Assembly: GCA_030747595.1 (NCBI GenBank)
Contig: JASLKK010000011.1
Span: 49,157-100,609 of the forward strand
Length of the DNA: 51,453 nucleotides
Direction of reading: 5' to 3'
From: Acidimicrobiales bacterium
Lineage (GTDB): Bacteria; Actinomycetota; Acidimicrobiia; Acidimicrobiales; MedAcidi-G1
This document shows positions 35,793 through 46,613 of this stretch, piece after piece. The notes below the pieces were generated by a model. That model was not told the origin of the DNA, searched no databases, and saw only the letters and a list, made by a program, of their open reading frames with translations. Position numbers and translations under genes: made by a program. The first letter of the stretch is position 1. The number at the start of each line of letters is the position of its first letter.

Positions 35793-36322
35793 CCGGCATC
35801 CCCATCTTCACTCGCGGGCGGATCGGCCGGGGCGACGAGGCCCACGATCTCGCGACCAACGGTGCCCAGCGGGCGCTCGGTCAGACGCTCGGCGAACGAG
35901 ATGGCCTGCGGGCCGGCCGCCACGAGGCCCGACCACAGGAGCCACGCCCCCATCACGCCGCACACCACGTCATTGAGTTCCTCGCGGTGCACCAATACGC
36001 AACGGCCCTCAGCACTGTGCTCGTCGATGGCCCGGCAAACCTCCTCGAGACGCGCCACACCGTCAGTGGCGCCGCTGAACGGCAGGTGCACCCATGACTG
36101 GTCGAAGTCGTCGTAGTTGTGGAGGTTGTGGTCGCTGGCCAGCAGGGACAACACGGTCTGGAAGCCATTCTCACGGATCCAGATGATTTCCTCCTGACGT
36201 CGGACCCGGCGGTGGCCCTCCCCGACACCTCCCGGTCGTTCGCTGACCGCTATCCGGTCCTTGACAATCCATGTGAACCCGCGGGGAACGATCCCCTCAG
36301 CCCACTTCCCGCGCATCACCAT
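35789..36322 (-). CDS. Dual-specificity-phosphatase-like protein lacking the catalytic Cys and Arg
   Basis: A ~177-residue protein between folP and folB. The segment GFQTVLSLLA, an Asp/His-rich acidic loop and WVHLPFSG match the layout of small dual-specificity phosphatases. The P-loop position reads VLVHREELNDVVCGVMGAW, which aligns without gaps to VLVHC-x5-R-type loops: His is kept, but catalytic Cys is Arg, the Gly is Leu and the terminal Arg is Val. It is therefore probably a pseudophosphatase, perhaps a binding protein. The open frame to 36412 overlaps folP; ATG 36322 is taken (GTG 36319 and ATG 36316 are alternatives). 25 bp after folP, overlapping folB by 4 bp. Confidence 0.72.
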   Translation of the reverse strand: MVMRGKWAEGIVPRGFTWIVKDRIAVSERPGGVGEGHRRVRRQEEIIWIRENGFQTVLSLLASDHNLHNYDDFDQSWVHLPFSGATDGVARLEEVCRAIDEHSAEGRCVLVHREELNDVVCGVMGAWLLWSGLVAAGPQAISFAERLTERPLGTVGREIVGLVAPADPPASEDGDAG

Positions 36323-36347
36323 GAGGACACTGTGCCGCAGATCGTGG

Positions 36348-37157
36348 TCATCCGACCACCCTTGCTGCTCCGACCGTGGCTCGCACGTCGTGGGCACGCA
36401 CAATCTGCACACCGCGGGCGAACGACCAGGTAGCCATGGCCACCCCCGCCTCAGCCCGATCCTCCGGCGGAGTTACCCGATGATCGCCATCGCTGGCGGC
36501 CGTCAACTCGCCGAGGAACCGCTTGCGGCTCACCCCAAGGACCACTGGCCATCCCGACGCCACTAGTACGTCGATGTGTCGGACCAAGGCCATGTTGTGA
36601 GCCGTCGTCTTGCCGAACCCGATGCCCGGATCGATCCACACCTCGGGTACGCCGGCTGTCCGAGCCACCGCTGCCCGGTCCAACAGGAAGGTCTGGACCT
36701 CGGCCACCACGTTGTCGTACACGGGTTCCTGCTGCATGGTCCGCGGGTCGCCCTGCATGTGCATGGCCACCCATCCCACCCCGAGGTCGGCTGCCACCTC
36801 GTGCAGCCCAGCACTCACGTCGTTGATGATGGACGCGCCGACCGCCACGGCGGCAACCGCAACGGCGGCGTGGCGGGTGTCGATCGAGAGACGGACCAGC
36901 CCGGCGGTGACTACTGGGTCGGCAGCCAACGCCTCGATGACGGGCACCACCCGGGCCAACTCCTCTTCCTCGCCGACCGGATCCGCACCGGGTCGGGTCG
37001 ACTCGCCCCCGACGTCGACAATGCACGCCCCCTCGTCGACCATGGCCCGTCCATGGGCGACGGCCGCTGCGAGGTCGAGATAGCGCCCACCGTCGGAGAA
37101 TGAGTCGGGTGTGACGTTGAGGACGCCCATGACGCCGCCAGTAGGGCCGAGGGCCAT
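36348..37157 (-). CDS. folP: Dihydropteroate synthase FolP
   Basis: A 269-residue TIM-barrel enzyme joining p-aminobenzoate to the pterin diphosphate; sulfonamide target. Signature segments GVLNVTPDSFSDGGRY, CIVDVGGESTRPGADPV, INDVSAGLHEV and the closing RAHDVRATVGAARV. It starts 2 bp after folE and is followed by the phosphatase-like gene. Length and motifs are complete, so it should be active. Confidence 0.97.
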   Translation of the reverse strand: MALGPTGGVMGVLNVTPDSFSDGGRYLDLAAAVAHGRAMVDEGACIVDVGGESTRPGADPVGEEEELARVVPVIEALAADPVVTAGLVRLSIDTRHAAVAVAAVAVGASIINDVSAGLHEVAADLGVGWVAMHMQGDPRTMQQEPVYDNVVAEVQTFLLDRAAVARTAGVPEVWIDPGIGFGKTTAHNMALVRHIDVLVASGWPVVLGVSRKRFLGELTAASDGDHRVTPPEDRAEAGVAMATWSFARGVQIVRAHDVRATVGAARVVG

Positions 37158-37159
37158 CG

Positions 37160-37744
37160 TCAGCGGCGGCGGTTGCTCTCGATGAACCGCATGGCCTCGA
37201 GGCGGGTGGAGACCTCGTCGCGGAACACCCCGTGGACGGCCGACGTCACGGTCTCCGCACCGGGCTTCTGTACTCCACGCATCGACATGCAGAGGTGCTC
37301 GGCCTCGATCACCACGAGCGTGCCCTGGGGGTCGAGCGTGCGCTGGATGGCGTCGGCCACCTGGGAGGTAAGCCGTTCTTGAATCTGCGGGCGACGGGCA
37401 TAGCCCTCGACCAGGCGAGCCAGCTTGGACAGGCCGGTGATCATCCCGCCCCGACGGGGGATGTAGGCCACGTGGGCCACCCCGAAGAACGGCACAAGGT
37501 GGTGCTCACACAGCGAGTACAGCGGGATGTCACGGACCATGACCATCTCGTCGTGGTCGACGTCGAACGTCTTGATGAGGTGGTCGGCGGGTTCCTCGTG
37601 CATGCCGCTGCACACCTCGGCGTACATGCGAGCCACCCGGGCCGGCGTCTCGCGGATCCCGTCACGGGTAACGTCCTCGCCGATCGCCTCGAGGATCTCG
37701 GCCACCGCTGCCTCGATACGGGGAAGATCCACCTCGAATCTCAC
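37160..37744 (-). CDS. folE: GTP cyclohydrolase I FolE
   Basis: A 194-residue enzyme opening GTP to dihydroneopterin triphosphate, first step of folate synthesis. Zinc ligands Cys and His appear in [20 protein letters not shown] (Cys, His) and [17 protein letters not shown] (Cys). Start overlaps the hpt stop by 4 bp. In many actinobacteria ftsH lies between hpt and folE; it is absent here. Confidence 0.97.
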   Translation of the reverse strand: MRFEVDLPRIEAAVAEILEAIGEDVTRDGIRETPARVARMYAEVCSGMHEEPADHLIKTFDVDHDEMVMVRDIPLYSLCEHHLVPFFGVAHVAYIPRRGGMITGLSKLARLVEGYARRPQIQERLTSQVADAIQRTLDPQGTLVVIEAEHLCMSMRGVQKPGAETVTSAVHGVFRDEVSTRLEAMRFIESNRRR

Positions 37745-38355
37745 GCGGGGGACCTCGCCACCGTCGGGTCGGCGGCGGACTCCTCGGGAGCCACGTCCAC
37801 GATGCGGATGTCAGGCAGGTTGCGGAATTTCTCGTCCACGTCGAGGCCGTAGCCGACCAGGAAGTCTGACGGGACCCGGTAGCCCTCGTAACGCAGGATC
37901 GACTCGTCCACCTTGTGGTTCTCGCGCACCAGCAGGGCGCACACCTCGAGGCTGGCCGGGTTGCGGGCCAGCAAGTTGCGACGCAGGTAGTTCAGCGTCA
38001 GGCCGCTGTCGATGATGTCTTCCACGAGGATCACGTCACGACCAGCCAGGTCCAGGTCGAGGTCCTTGACGATGCGAACCACGCCCGACGAACGGGTGGA
38101 GTGGCCATAGGACGAGACGGCCATGAAGTCGAACTCGACCGGTAGGTCAATTGAGCGGGCCAGGTCGCTCATAAACATGAAGGCGCCCTTAAGGACGCCA
38201 ACCAGAAGGGGTTCGCGGCCGGCGTAGTCAGCGGTGATTTCCTCGCCGAGAGCCTGCACCCGTGCCTTTAGGTCGGCGGCCGAGACCATCACCGAGGACG
38301 CGGTATAGCGGCCCACGGTCAGCGGATCCGGCACGGCGGAAGAGTCGCTGGCCAT
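37741..38355 (-). CDS. hpt: Hypoxanthine phosphoribosyltransferase
   Basis: A 204-residue purine-salvage enzyme joining hypoxanthine or guanine to PRPP. The PRPP-binding motif is [19 protein letters not shown], preceded by [18 protein letters not shown] and followed by [23 protein letters not shown] 38355 is chosen as it follows tilS by 10 bp; the frame continues to 38418 inside tilS without family similarity. tilS-hpt-folE order is conserved in actinobacteria. Confidence 0.95.
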   Translation of the reverse strand: MASDSSAVPDPLTVGRYTASSVMVSAADLKARVQALGEEITADYAGREPLLVGVLKGAFMFMSDLARSIDLPVEFDFMAVSSYGHSTRSSGVVRIVKDLDLDLAGRDVILVEDIIDSGLTLNYLRRNLLARNPASLEVCALLVRENHKVDESILRYEGYRVPSDFLVGYGLDVDEKFRNLPDIRIVDVAPEESAADPTVARSPA

Positions 38356-38365
38356 GGCGGCGACC

Positions 38366-39331
38366 CTAGCGGGGCTCAAAGACCAAGAACCCCGCCGAAC
38401 GACGGACCCGGTGTCCACCGGCCACCTCGGTGGCTACCACACGACCTCGTACCACGTCGAGCACCCGGTCGACCGATGCCTGATCAGGTGGCGGACCCGT
38501 GGGGTGACCGGCAATCGGGCCGGTGAGCTGGACAGTGAGCCAGCGACGCACGGCCAGGCGGACCAGGTCGTCAGGCAGGTCGGCCACGGACCGCACGTCG
38601 GCCGGGTCCACGTCGACCACCAGCCCAGCGAGCAAACCAGTGGCCTCGCCGGCCAGCGTGGCGTGACGAGCCAACAAGGGCACGGGATCTCGCCCGGCCA
38701 CATCGGCCAGCAGGGGGAGCACCTCGTGGCGGACCCGGTTACGGGTGAAGCGGGGGTCGTCGTTACTCGGATCGTCGACCACCTTCAGGCCGAGCGCCGT
38801 ACACAGTCCTCGGGTCTCAGTCCGACGCAGGGCCAGCAACGGGCGGCGATCCGGCTCACCAATACCCGCCGTTCCGGGCACGCCGGCACCCCGGAAAAGG
38901 TTCAGTAGCACGGTCTCGGCCTGGTCGTCCGCGGTGTGGCCGGTCAGCACCCCGACAGGCAGGGCGGCCCGCCGGATGTCACGGGCCCGCTGTTCGAGGT
39001 CGGGGCCATCGACCACCAGCCCGTCAACCGTGATGGTCGAAACCCCGAGGCTCAGAGCGTTGTGGGCCACCAGACGAACCTCGTCCGCCGAGGTAGAACG
39101 CAGCCCGTGGTCCACGGTCCAGCAGGTGACCTCCAGGCCGGCGGCGACGGCCAGCACCAGTAGCGCCGTCGAGTCCGGCCCACCGGATACCGCACAATCC
39201 ACGGCGGTTCCAGCGGGCGGGAAGGCACACCGATCCAGCAACGGCGCCGTCGGATCGGCACCGTTGGCCACCGGTTCCCCGGGCGGGTCAACCGACTGGG
39301 GCCCGGTCAGGCCTTCAGTCGCTCGATCCAC
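38366..39331 (-). CDS. tilS: tRNA(Ile)-lysidine synthase TilS
   Basis: A 321-residue PP-loop enzyme converting the wobble C of the CAT tRNA-Ile to lysidine, essential for reading AUA. Marks: DCAVSGGPDSTALLVLA (PP-loop), CWTVDHGLR, LTGHTADDQAETVLLNLFRG and FTRNRVRHEVLPLL. Start overlaps the end of the DUF2342 gene by 25 bp; an internal start slightly later cannot be excluded, but no other good ATG precedes the PP-loop. It is slightly shorter than E. coli TilS, as usual in actinobacteria. Confidence 0.94.
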   Translation of the reverse strand: MDRATEGLTGPQSVDPPGEPVANGADPTAPLLDRCAFPPAGTAVDCAVSGGPDSTALLVLAVAAGLEVTCWTVDHGLRSTSADEVRLVAHNALSLGVSTITVDGLVVDGPDLEQRARDIRRAALPVGVLTGHTADDQAETVLLNLFRGAGVPGTAGIGEPDRRPLLALRRTETRGLCTALGLKVVDDPSNDDPRFTRNRVRHEVLPLLADVAGRDPVPLLARHATLAGEATGLLAGLVVDVDPADVRSVADLPDDLVRLAVRRWLTVQLTGPIAGHPTGPPPDQASVDRVLDVVRGRVVATEVAGGHRVRRSAGFLVFEPR

Positions 39332-40428
39332 CGGTCCGGCTCACGGATCTCTCCCAGATCGGGCAGGTGGGACGGGTCCTCCCAGACCCGGTCCAGTAGC
39401 GCCGTACCCCCGTGGGCCTCCACTGCTCCGATGAACGCCTCACCCTGCGCGTACTGCGCCAACTTGGCCTCAAGGCCCACAAGCTTCTGGAACAGCCGGG
39501 TCACCCCCGAAGCGTTGCGGCGGCGATCAGCCATGACGCCGGCCATGCGGTCGGCGCCGTGCACGATGCCCTCACCGGCCCGGCCCATGGTCACGTCGCC
39601 ATGTCCCTCCAGGAGGCTCATGAGTCCGGCGATACGGTCCAGTGCCACCTGCTGTTCGGGCGATGAGATGGCACCCAGCACCCCCGAACCAGCTGCACCG
39701 GACTCCCCGCCGCCCCCGGCCGACCGCTTCGCTGCCCGGTTGTCAACCAGACCCTTCAGCGAGGCCACCAGGTCGAACGACTCGGGTTGGGCGCCGTCCA
39801 ACAGGGACTGCACGAGTCCCAGGTAGTGCGACCGCATCCACGGCACGCCGGTGAACTGTGCCCGGTGGGTGACCTCGTGGAGGGCCAGCCAGAGCCGGAA
39901 GTCGTGGCGGGGGAAGGCGTAGCGCCGCTCGAGGGCCACCAGATTGGGACCCACGTAGTACACGATGTCCTGGTCCTCGGCCGCCTCGTCCTCCACCACC
40001 AGCAGGTCGTACTGACCGAGCACCCGGGTAGACATCCAGCCCAGGACCACCCCCAGTTCCATGCCGCCCATCCGGACGGTCAACGCCGAGGGGGCATCCG
40101 ACTCGTCGCTATCGGTCCCGCCTTCAGCAGCGTCGCCGAGGCGCTCGAAGAGGGGTCGTAGCAGGCGCTGCATGGAGGCCACGTTGGCCCGGATCCAGTC
40201 GTCCCGACCGACCACCCGGGCCCGGGCGCTGCCCGACAGCGAGCGTAGGCCGGTGGTAGCCGCCACAAGGTCTTCGGCACGCGAGGTGTGGACGTGGAAC
40301 TCTTCGGTCAACCCGTCGAGGTGGTGGGCGCCGCCGAACGGCGCCCGATCAGCAATGCGGATCGCCACCCGCTCGGCCAGGTCCCAGTCCACGAACGACG
40401 ATGCGCCCGAGGACGGGTCATCAGACAT
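39307..40428 (-). CDS. Zinc-dependent metalloprotease-like protein (DUF2342)
   Basis: A 373-residue protein of the DUF2342 family, sometimes annotated as coenzyme-F420-biosynthesis-associated because of co-occurrence. The metal motif is LHEVTHRAQF (HEXXH) with a MGGMELGVVLGWMSTRVLGQ stretch before it that is typical. A Gly/Ser-rich segment near residue 240 (SAGGGGESGAAGSGVLG) is probably a loop. It lies before tilS-hpt, as in other actinobacteria. The name suggests peptidase activity, but no substrate is known. An F420-type oxidoreductase gene occurs 3 kb away. Confidence 0.9.
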   Translation of the reverse strand: MSDDPSSGASSFVDWDLAERVAIRIADRAPFGGAHHLDGLTEEFHVHTSRAEDLVAATTGLRSLSGSARARVVGRDDWIRANVASMQRLLRPLFERLGDAAEGGTDSDESDAPSALTVRMGGMELGVVLGWMSTRVLGQYDLLVVEDEAAEDQDIVYYVGPNLVALERRYAFPRHDFRLWLALHEVTHRAQFTGVPWMRSHYLGLVQSLLDGAQPESFDLVASLKGLVDNRAAKRSAGGGGESGAAGSGVLGAISSPEQQVALDRIAGLMSLLEGHGDVTMGRAGEGIVHGADRMAGVMADRRRNASGVTRLFQKLVGLEAKLAQYAQGEAFIGAVEAHGGTALLDRVWEDPSHLPDLGEIREPDRWIERLKA

Positions 40429-40469
40429 CGAACGGACCGTCGCCGGAACCGCCTGGGCGGACGACGTGC

Positions 40470-40604
40470 TCAGCGCTTCGGGAAGCGGGTCGAGGAGACC
40501 TTCTGGAAGTAGCCGACCAGGGTGGCCACGGTCAGAGCCAACCCGCCGATAGCCAGCGGCACGGCCAACCAGTAGTGCCAGATCACGCCTGCGAACAAGT
40601 TCAT
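40470..40604 (-). CDS. Small single-pass membrane protein, 44 aa
   Basis: A short frame with good start context: ATG 40604 preceded by AGGA at 8 bases (TAGGATCTAACCC). It begins MNLFAGVIWHYWLAVPLAIG, continues in a helix (about residues 13-34) and ends with a basic tail STRFPKR. Composition is clearly that of a membrane microprotein. It lies 41 bp before the DUF2342 gene on the same strand and 70 bp after tRNA-Thr(CGT). Function unknown. Confidence 0.7.
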   Translation of the reverse strand: MNLFAGVIWHYWLAVPLAIGGLALTVATLVGYFQKVSSTRFPKR

Positions 40605-40674
40605 GGGTTAGATCCTAGGGGTTTGGCCCCCGCCGGCATGAAGCCGATCGGCGGGAGGCGGTGGATGCTCGGCG

Positions 40675-40747
40675 AGCCCGCGCGGGGAATCGAACCCCGG
40701 ACCTATTCATTACGAGTGAATCGCTCTTCCGACTGAGCTACACGGGC
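40675..40747 (-). tRNA. tRNA-Thr(CGT)
   Basis: On the minus strand: acceptor GCCCGTG with CGCGGGC (one G-U pair), D arm GCTC/GAGC, anticodon loop CTCGTAA with anticodon CGT between ATTCA/TGAAT, T arm CGGGG-TTCGATT-CCCCG. CCA is not encoded. It reads ACG. It is unrelated in position to the TGT gene 20 kb away. Confidence 0.95.
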
Positions 40748-40832
40748 CTGTACCGGCCCCAAGGGGTCGGCTACCCGGGCAGCGTAACGGCCTGCCTACT
40801 CCTCGGGTCGCCCCTCGAACGTCTCCCCGGAG

Positions 40833-43223
<2,391 letters not shown>

Positions 43224-43338
43224 CGGCCGCACCCTACCGGTGCCCGGTGACGGCCTTCCGGGCCGATCCGGGTTCGGAGGGAACCGCCACCGAGCCTCCC
43301 TTCGGACCGGGCCACCGGCCTGTTCTATTGTGCGGGCC

Positions 43339-44271
43339 ATGACTCGTTCCTTCCGTTTTAGCGTCCAGGCCTCGGCACCCCGCCCCGCAGCTGAATGGCG
43401 TGAACTCGGCCGCCGGGCCGAGGACCTCGGCTACTCAGCACTCTCGGTCTCGGACCACCTCGACGCCGAGATGGCCCCGCTGATCGCCTTGGCTGTGACT
43501 GCCGAAGCCACACGAGATCTGCGACTGACCACCCTCGTGCTGGGCAATGACTTCCGGCACCCGTTGTTCCTGGCCAAGCAGGCCGCCACGCTGGACCTTC
43601 TCTCGGACGGCCGCCTGGAGCTGGGGCTGGGAGCCGGATGGAAGACCAGTGACTACGACCAGTCAGGGATTTCGCTGGATTCACCGGGTGTGCGAATCGC
43701 CCGCCTCGCCGAGTCCGTCGAGATCCTGAAGCGCTCCTTCGCCGAGGGGTCGTTTGACTTCGACGGCGAGCACTACACGGTGCGCGAACACGACGGGCAA
43801 CCCACCTGTATCCAGTCGCCCCATCCGCCGTTCCTGCTGGCCGGGGGTGGAAAGAAGATGCTCTCGCTGGCTGCCCGGGAAGCTGACATCGTGGGCGTCA
43901 ACGCCAACATGGCCGCCGGGGTCATCGACCAGCGGGCCGGCGCGTCGGCAACCGTGGAGGCAACCGACGAAAAGTTGGGCTGGATCCGCGAGGCGGCCGG
44001 CGACCGGTTCGAGGACATCGAACTCCAGACCCGAGTCCACATGTCCCAGATCACGGACGACCCGATCGGCCTGGCTGAGTTGATGGCCCCGGCTCTCGGA
44101 CTGGACGCCGAGGCGGCGCTGTCGTCACCTCACGTGCTGATCGGTTCCACCGGCCAGTGCGTCGAAACGCTGCTGGCCTGGCGCGAGCGGTGGGGCCTGA
44201 CCTACATCGGCCTCAACGAAGATTCGATGGTCGAGTTCGGACCCGTGGTCGAGGCCCTGGCCGGCGTCTGA
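43339..44271 (+). CDS. LLM-class F420-dependent oxidoreductase (TIGR03621-like)
   Basis: A 310-residue TIM-barrel flavin/F420-type oxidoreductase. Typical: RFSVQASAPRPAAEWRELGR, GYSALSVSDHLDAEMAPLIA, LVLGNDFRHPLFLAKQAATL, DLLSDGRLELGLGAGWK and a C-terminal GLTYIGLNEDSM. Layout matches TIGR03621 F420-dependent members; use of F420 rather than FMN is inferred. The frame opens to 42856 but that part is antisense to pcrA; ATG 43339 lies 7 bp after a -10-like TATTGT (43326-43331), so the transcript may be leaderless. Substrate unknown. Confidence 0.88.
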   Translation: MTRSFRFSVQASAPRPAAEWRELGRRAEDLGYSALSVSDHLDAEMAPLIALAVTAEATRDLRLTTLVLGNDFRHPLFLAKQAATLDLLSDGRLELGLGAGWKTSDYDQSGISLDSPGVRIARLAESVEILKRSFAEGSFDFDGEHYTVREHDGQPTCIQSPHPPFLLAGGGKKMLSLAAREADIVGVNANMAAGVIDQRAGASATVEATDEKLGWIREAAGDRFEDIELQTRVHMSQITDDPIGLAELMAPALGLDAEAALSSPHVLIGSTGQCVETLLAWRERWGLTYIGLNEDSMVEFGPVVEALAGV

Positions 44272-44274
44272 TCT

Positions 44275-44296
44275 TGGTGGTCGGGCCCGCCCACCA
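44275..44296. terminator. Hairpin between convergent genes
   Basis: TGGTGG (44275-44280) pairs with CCACCA (44291-44296), with a short CG-rich inner stem. It lies 4 bp after the oxidoreductase stop and 23 bp before the end of the convergent 280-aa gene. Moderate support: no T-run. Confidence 0.45.
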
Positions 44297-44318
44297 GAAA
44301 CCGCCCATCTGAGCCCGA

Positions 44319-45161
44319 CTACCAGAGTTGATCTGTGTAGCGGTCGGTACCGACCACGGTGCGCAGAAACGGTGATGCCGACGTGACCCTGCCCAGTCCA
44401 GAGGCCTCGAGGCGAGCCGCGTAATCCACGAAACGGTCCCAGCAGTCCCGCGGGTCGGTCTCCACGAAGAACAACTGCATCGTGGCCTCCGGCCCGATGG
44501 GTGGCGAGCCCAGATCCATGGGTGCGTTGTCGGTCATCTCGTCGCGGGGCACGGCCGCCCACTGGGCGCACGACGCCACAGGCCCGTCGGCCATGAGGCC
44601 GGGCAGGCCCTCGCCGTCTAGCCAGGCGGACAGGTCGTCGCCGGCGGTTCCATCGGGGGGCTCGACCACCGGTTCCACAACCACGGAGACCAGTGCGGCG
44701 TAGTGGTGGTCGAGGGCCACGTCGACGGGGACCGGATCGGCGTCGCGGTATCGGTTAGAGCGGTGCTTGTAAAGGACAGTGTGGGCGTGGCGCCGCTCCT
44801 GGAAGCCTCGGCCAGCCATGTAGAGCTTCACCACTTGGTCGGCACCCCAGGCGAAGTGGTCGTCGTGGTGGCCGTTCTCCACCCAGTAGACAGCCAGGTA
44901 CGAGCCTCGGTCCACCGGTTTGTTGACCGAGTTGTCCTCAACGGGGAACCGCAGGTCCTTCATGGCCCGGGTGGCCACCCAGCGGCTTCCGGCAAAGCAC
45001 CACGGCCCGGTCATACAACCGCCGTAGAAGTGGTCGCGCTCGTACCACCGGTTGTAGGCCACCTCGTAGCCCTTCTCGGGGTCTACCAGCGTGTAGAGCA
45101 TGCTGCCCGCCGTCACGAGGTGCATGGGACCCATCTCGGGATCGTGGTTGTCGTCGGTCAT
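44319..45161 (-). CDS. Protein of unknown function, 280 aa, likely dimeric alpha/beta-barrel (Dabb/EthD-like) fold
   Basis: I do not recognise a named family. Near the N-terminus YEVAYNRWYERDHFYGGCMT followed by GPWCFAGSRWVAT resembles the FNxWYxxxH segment of ferredoxin-like dimeric-barrel proteins (EthD, ABM-like). A second half (residues about 150-250, ALDHHYAALVSVVVEPV) could repeat the fold. No signal or membrane segment. It is rich in Trp, Tyr and His, suggesting a binding or catalytic pocket. Followed after 20 bp upstream on the same strand by the thioesterase gene, so the three genes to 46613 form one run. Function unknown. Confidence 0.7.
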   Translation of the reverse strand: MTDDNHDPEMGPMHLVTAGSMLYTLVDPEKGYEVAYNRWYERDHFYGGCMTGPWCFAGSRWVATRAMKDLRFPVEDNSVNKPVDRGSYLAVYWVENGHHDDHFAWGADQVVKLYMAGRGFQERRHAHTVLYKHRSNRYRDADPVPVDVALDHHYAALVSVVVEPVVEPPDGTAGDDLSAWLDGEGLPGLMADGPVASCAQWAAVPRDEMTDNAPMDLGSPPIGPEATMQLFFVETDPRDCWDRFVDYAARLEASGLGRVTSASPFLRTVVGTDRYTDQLW

Positions 45162-45181
45162 GGATTGGTCTCCGGATCAGT

Positions 45182-46009
45182 TCAGCGGGGTTCGATGAGG
45201 ATGGACGCGGTGGCCCGGCCGACCCGACCGTCCAGGTCGTAGAGCACGGCCTCGGACAGGCCGATGCCGTCACCGTCGTTCTTGTGGAGTCCCCGGATGC
45301 CGACCCAGTCTCCTACCGGGTCACGGAACGCGGTGACCGCGAGGTCGGCGTTGATGGTGGTCCATTCTTCGGGCGAGAGGTACTGGGCCGCCATGGAAGC
45401 CATGTCGGCCACCGTGGCCAGACGCACGAAGGCACTCGTTGGGCGCCCCTCGACCATCGTGTTGTGCATGCGTAGCCAGACCAGACCCGGTGCACCATCG
45501 CGGTACTCCCCGGTCCGACGGAACTCCACGGCCTGCAGGAAGGCCGGCACACCGATGCCGAACATGGTCAACAGAACCGGCTCGTCGGGCACCGGATGGG
45601 GCTCGTCGTCGGAATGTGCCGTCTTGTTCGGGTCAACGGGATTGGGCGTGTCCGAGACCCGCATCCTGAGTGAGGTGGCTCGGGCCACCTCCCGATCCTC
45701 GCCATCGAACAACGAGGCCCGCACGACCTGGATGCGACGGCCCGACCGAAGCACCTCGACCTCGGGGCGTAGCGGCGTCATGGGCGCGCCACGCATCATG
45801 TCCACGGTGTGGCGGGCCGTGCGCATGGGCGACGGGGCGGGCACCGCCTCGACCAGGTGGGCCAGGACCCCCGAGATCGGTCCGCCATGTTGGATCGTCG
45901 GATCCCACGGGCCGCCGGTCAGCCGACCGGGAATGAGCAGGCCGTCCTGTTCGGCGTAGAACGGCTCGTCGGAGTACGCGTGGTCCGTCTGGGCTGGTTT
46001 CCCGGTCAC
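45182..46009 (-). CDS. Acyl-CoA thioesterase-like protein (4HBT/TesB-type hotdog)
   Basis: A ~275-residue protein with two hotdog halves. GGPWDPTIQHGGPISGVLAH and later FVRLATVADMASMAAQYL match double-hotdog thioesterase-family proteins common in actinobacteria. Proposed role is hydrolysis of an acyl-CoA; substrate unknown. The frame opens to 46066, overlapping the upstream gene; GTG 46009 (MTGKPAQTDHAYSDEPFYAE) is the first start after that gene's stop and gives a plausible N-terminus, but an exact start is uncertain. 7 bp after the TIGR03086 gene. Confidence 0.8.
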   Translation of the reverse strand: MTGKPAQTDHAYSDEPFYAEQDGLLIPGRLTGGPWDPTIQHGGPISGVLAHLVEAVPAPSPMRTARHTVDMMRGAPMTPLRPEVEVLRSGRRIQVVRASLFDGEDREVARATSLRMRVSDTPNPVDPNKTAHSDDEPHPVPDEPVLLTMFGIGVPAFLQAVEFRRTGEYRDGAPGLVWLRMHNTMVEGRPTSAFVRLATVADMASMAAQYLSPEEWTTINADLAVTAFRDPVGDWVGIRGLHKNDGDGIGLSEAVLYDLDGRVGRATASILIEPR

Positions 46010-46016
46010 CGTCAGA

Positions 46017-46613
46017 TCATGCCGTCCGGCCGAGCAGCGACAGGAGTCGGACACCCGCCGGTGCACCGTCGGGCGGCATGACCGTCGGACCGAAGTGGCC
46101 CGAGAGCGCGTCTGAACCAGCCAACGGCATCCAGAAGTCGAGGCACCGTTCGGCCAGGGCCTCGGGCAGCGCGATATCGGTTCCGCACGCCCGGGCTAGG
46201 TCCCAACCGTGGACGAGGTTCTCGGTCACCCGGAAGCCGATGATCACCGCGCCGGGCAGCTCGCCCACCGCGTAGGGGTGCATGGCGTCGAGCACACCGT
46301 CGACCGAAGCCGACTCGATGGCTGCCAGCACCGTGCCCCTCCAGGCGGCCATGGGGTTGAGTCCCAGGATCGACGGGTCGGCTTGGGACTCCCATGCCCC
46401 ACCGTCGCGGAGCACCCGTGTGACCAGCGCCTCGCCGGTGACCACGTGGGCGACCAGCATGCGGACGTCCCAGTCAGGGCACCCAGTCTCGGCCATCCAG
46501 TCCAGTTCGGTTACCTCGGCGAGGCGTTCTCCGAAGAAGGCGCACGCCGAGGTGTAGGCGGCGAGGGTGTCAGTTCGTTCGCCGTCGGTCAACGGGCCCG
46601 GGCTCACTCCCAC
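46017..46613 (-). CDS. TIGR03086 family metal-binding protein (maleylpyruvate isomerase-N/DinB-like)
   Basis: A 198-residue DinB-like four-helix protein. Metal-ligand-type histidines are seen in [17 protein letters not shown] and [12 protein letters not shown]. The family includes mycothiol-dependent isomerases, so a thiol-linked reaction is possible but not shown. Its ATG overlaps the guaA stop by 10 bp, placing it in the guaB3-guaA run, probably by read-through only. An alternative start two codons later is possible. Confidence 0.85.
   Translation of the reverse strand: MGVSPGPLTDGERTDTLAAYTSACAFFGERLAEVTELDWMAETGCPDWDVRMLVAHVVTGEALVTRVLRDGGAWESQADPSILGLNPMAAWRGTVLAAIESASVDGVLDAMHPYAVGELPGAVIIGFRVTENLVHGWDLARACGTDIALPEALAERCLDFWMPLAGSDALSGHFGPTVMPPDGAPAGVRLLSLLGRTA

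Noticed and set aside
43271-43285. GGTTC/GAACC inverted repeat in front of pcrA as a possible SOS box
   Set aside because: Arms are only 5 bp and do not match the actinobacterial LexA site TCGAAC-N4-GTTCGA.
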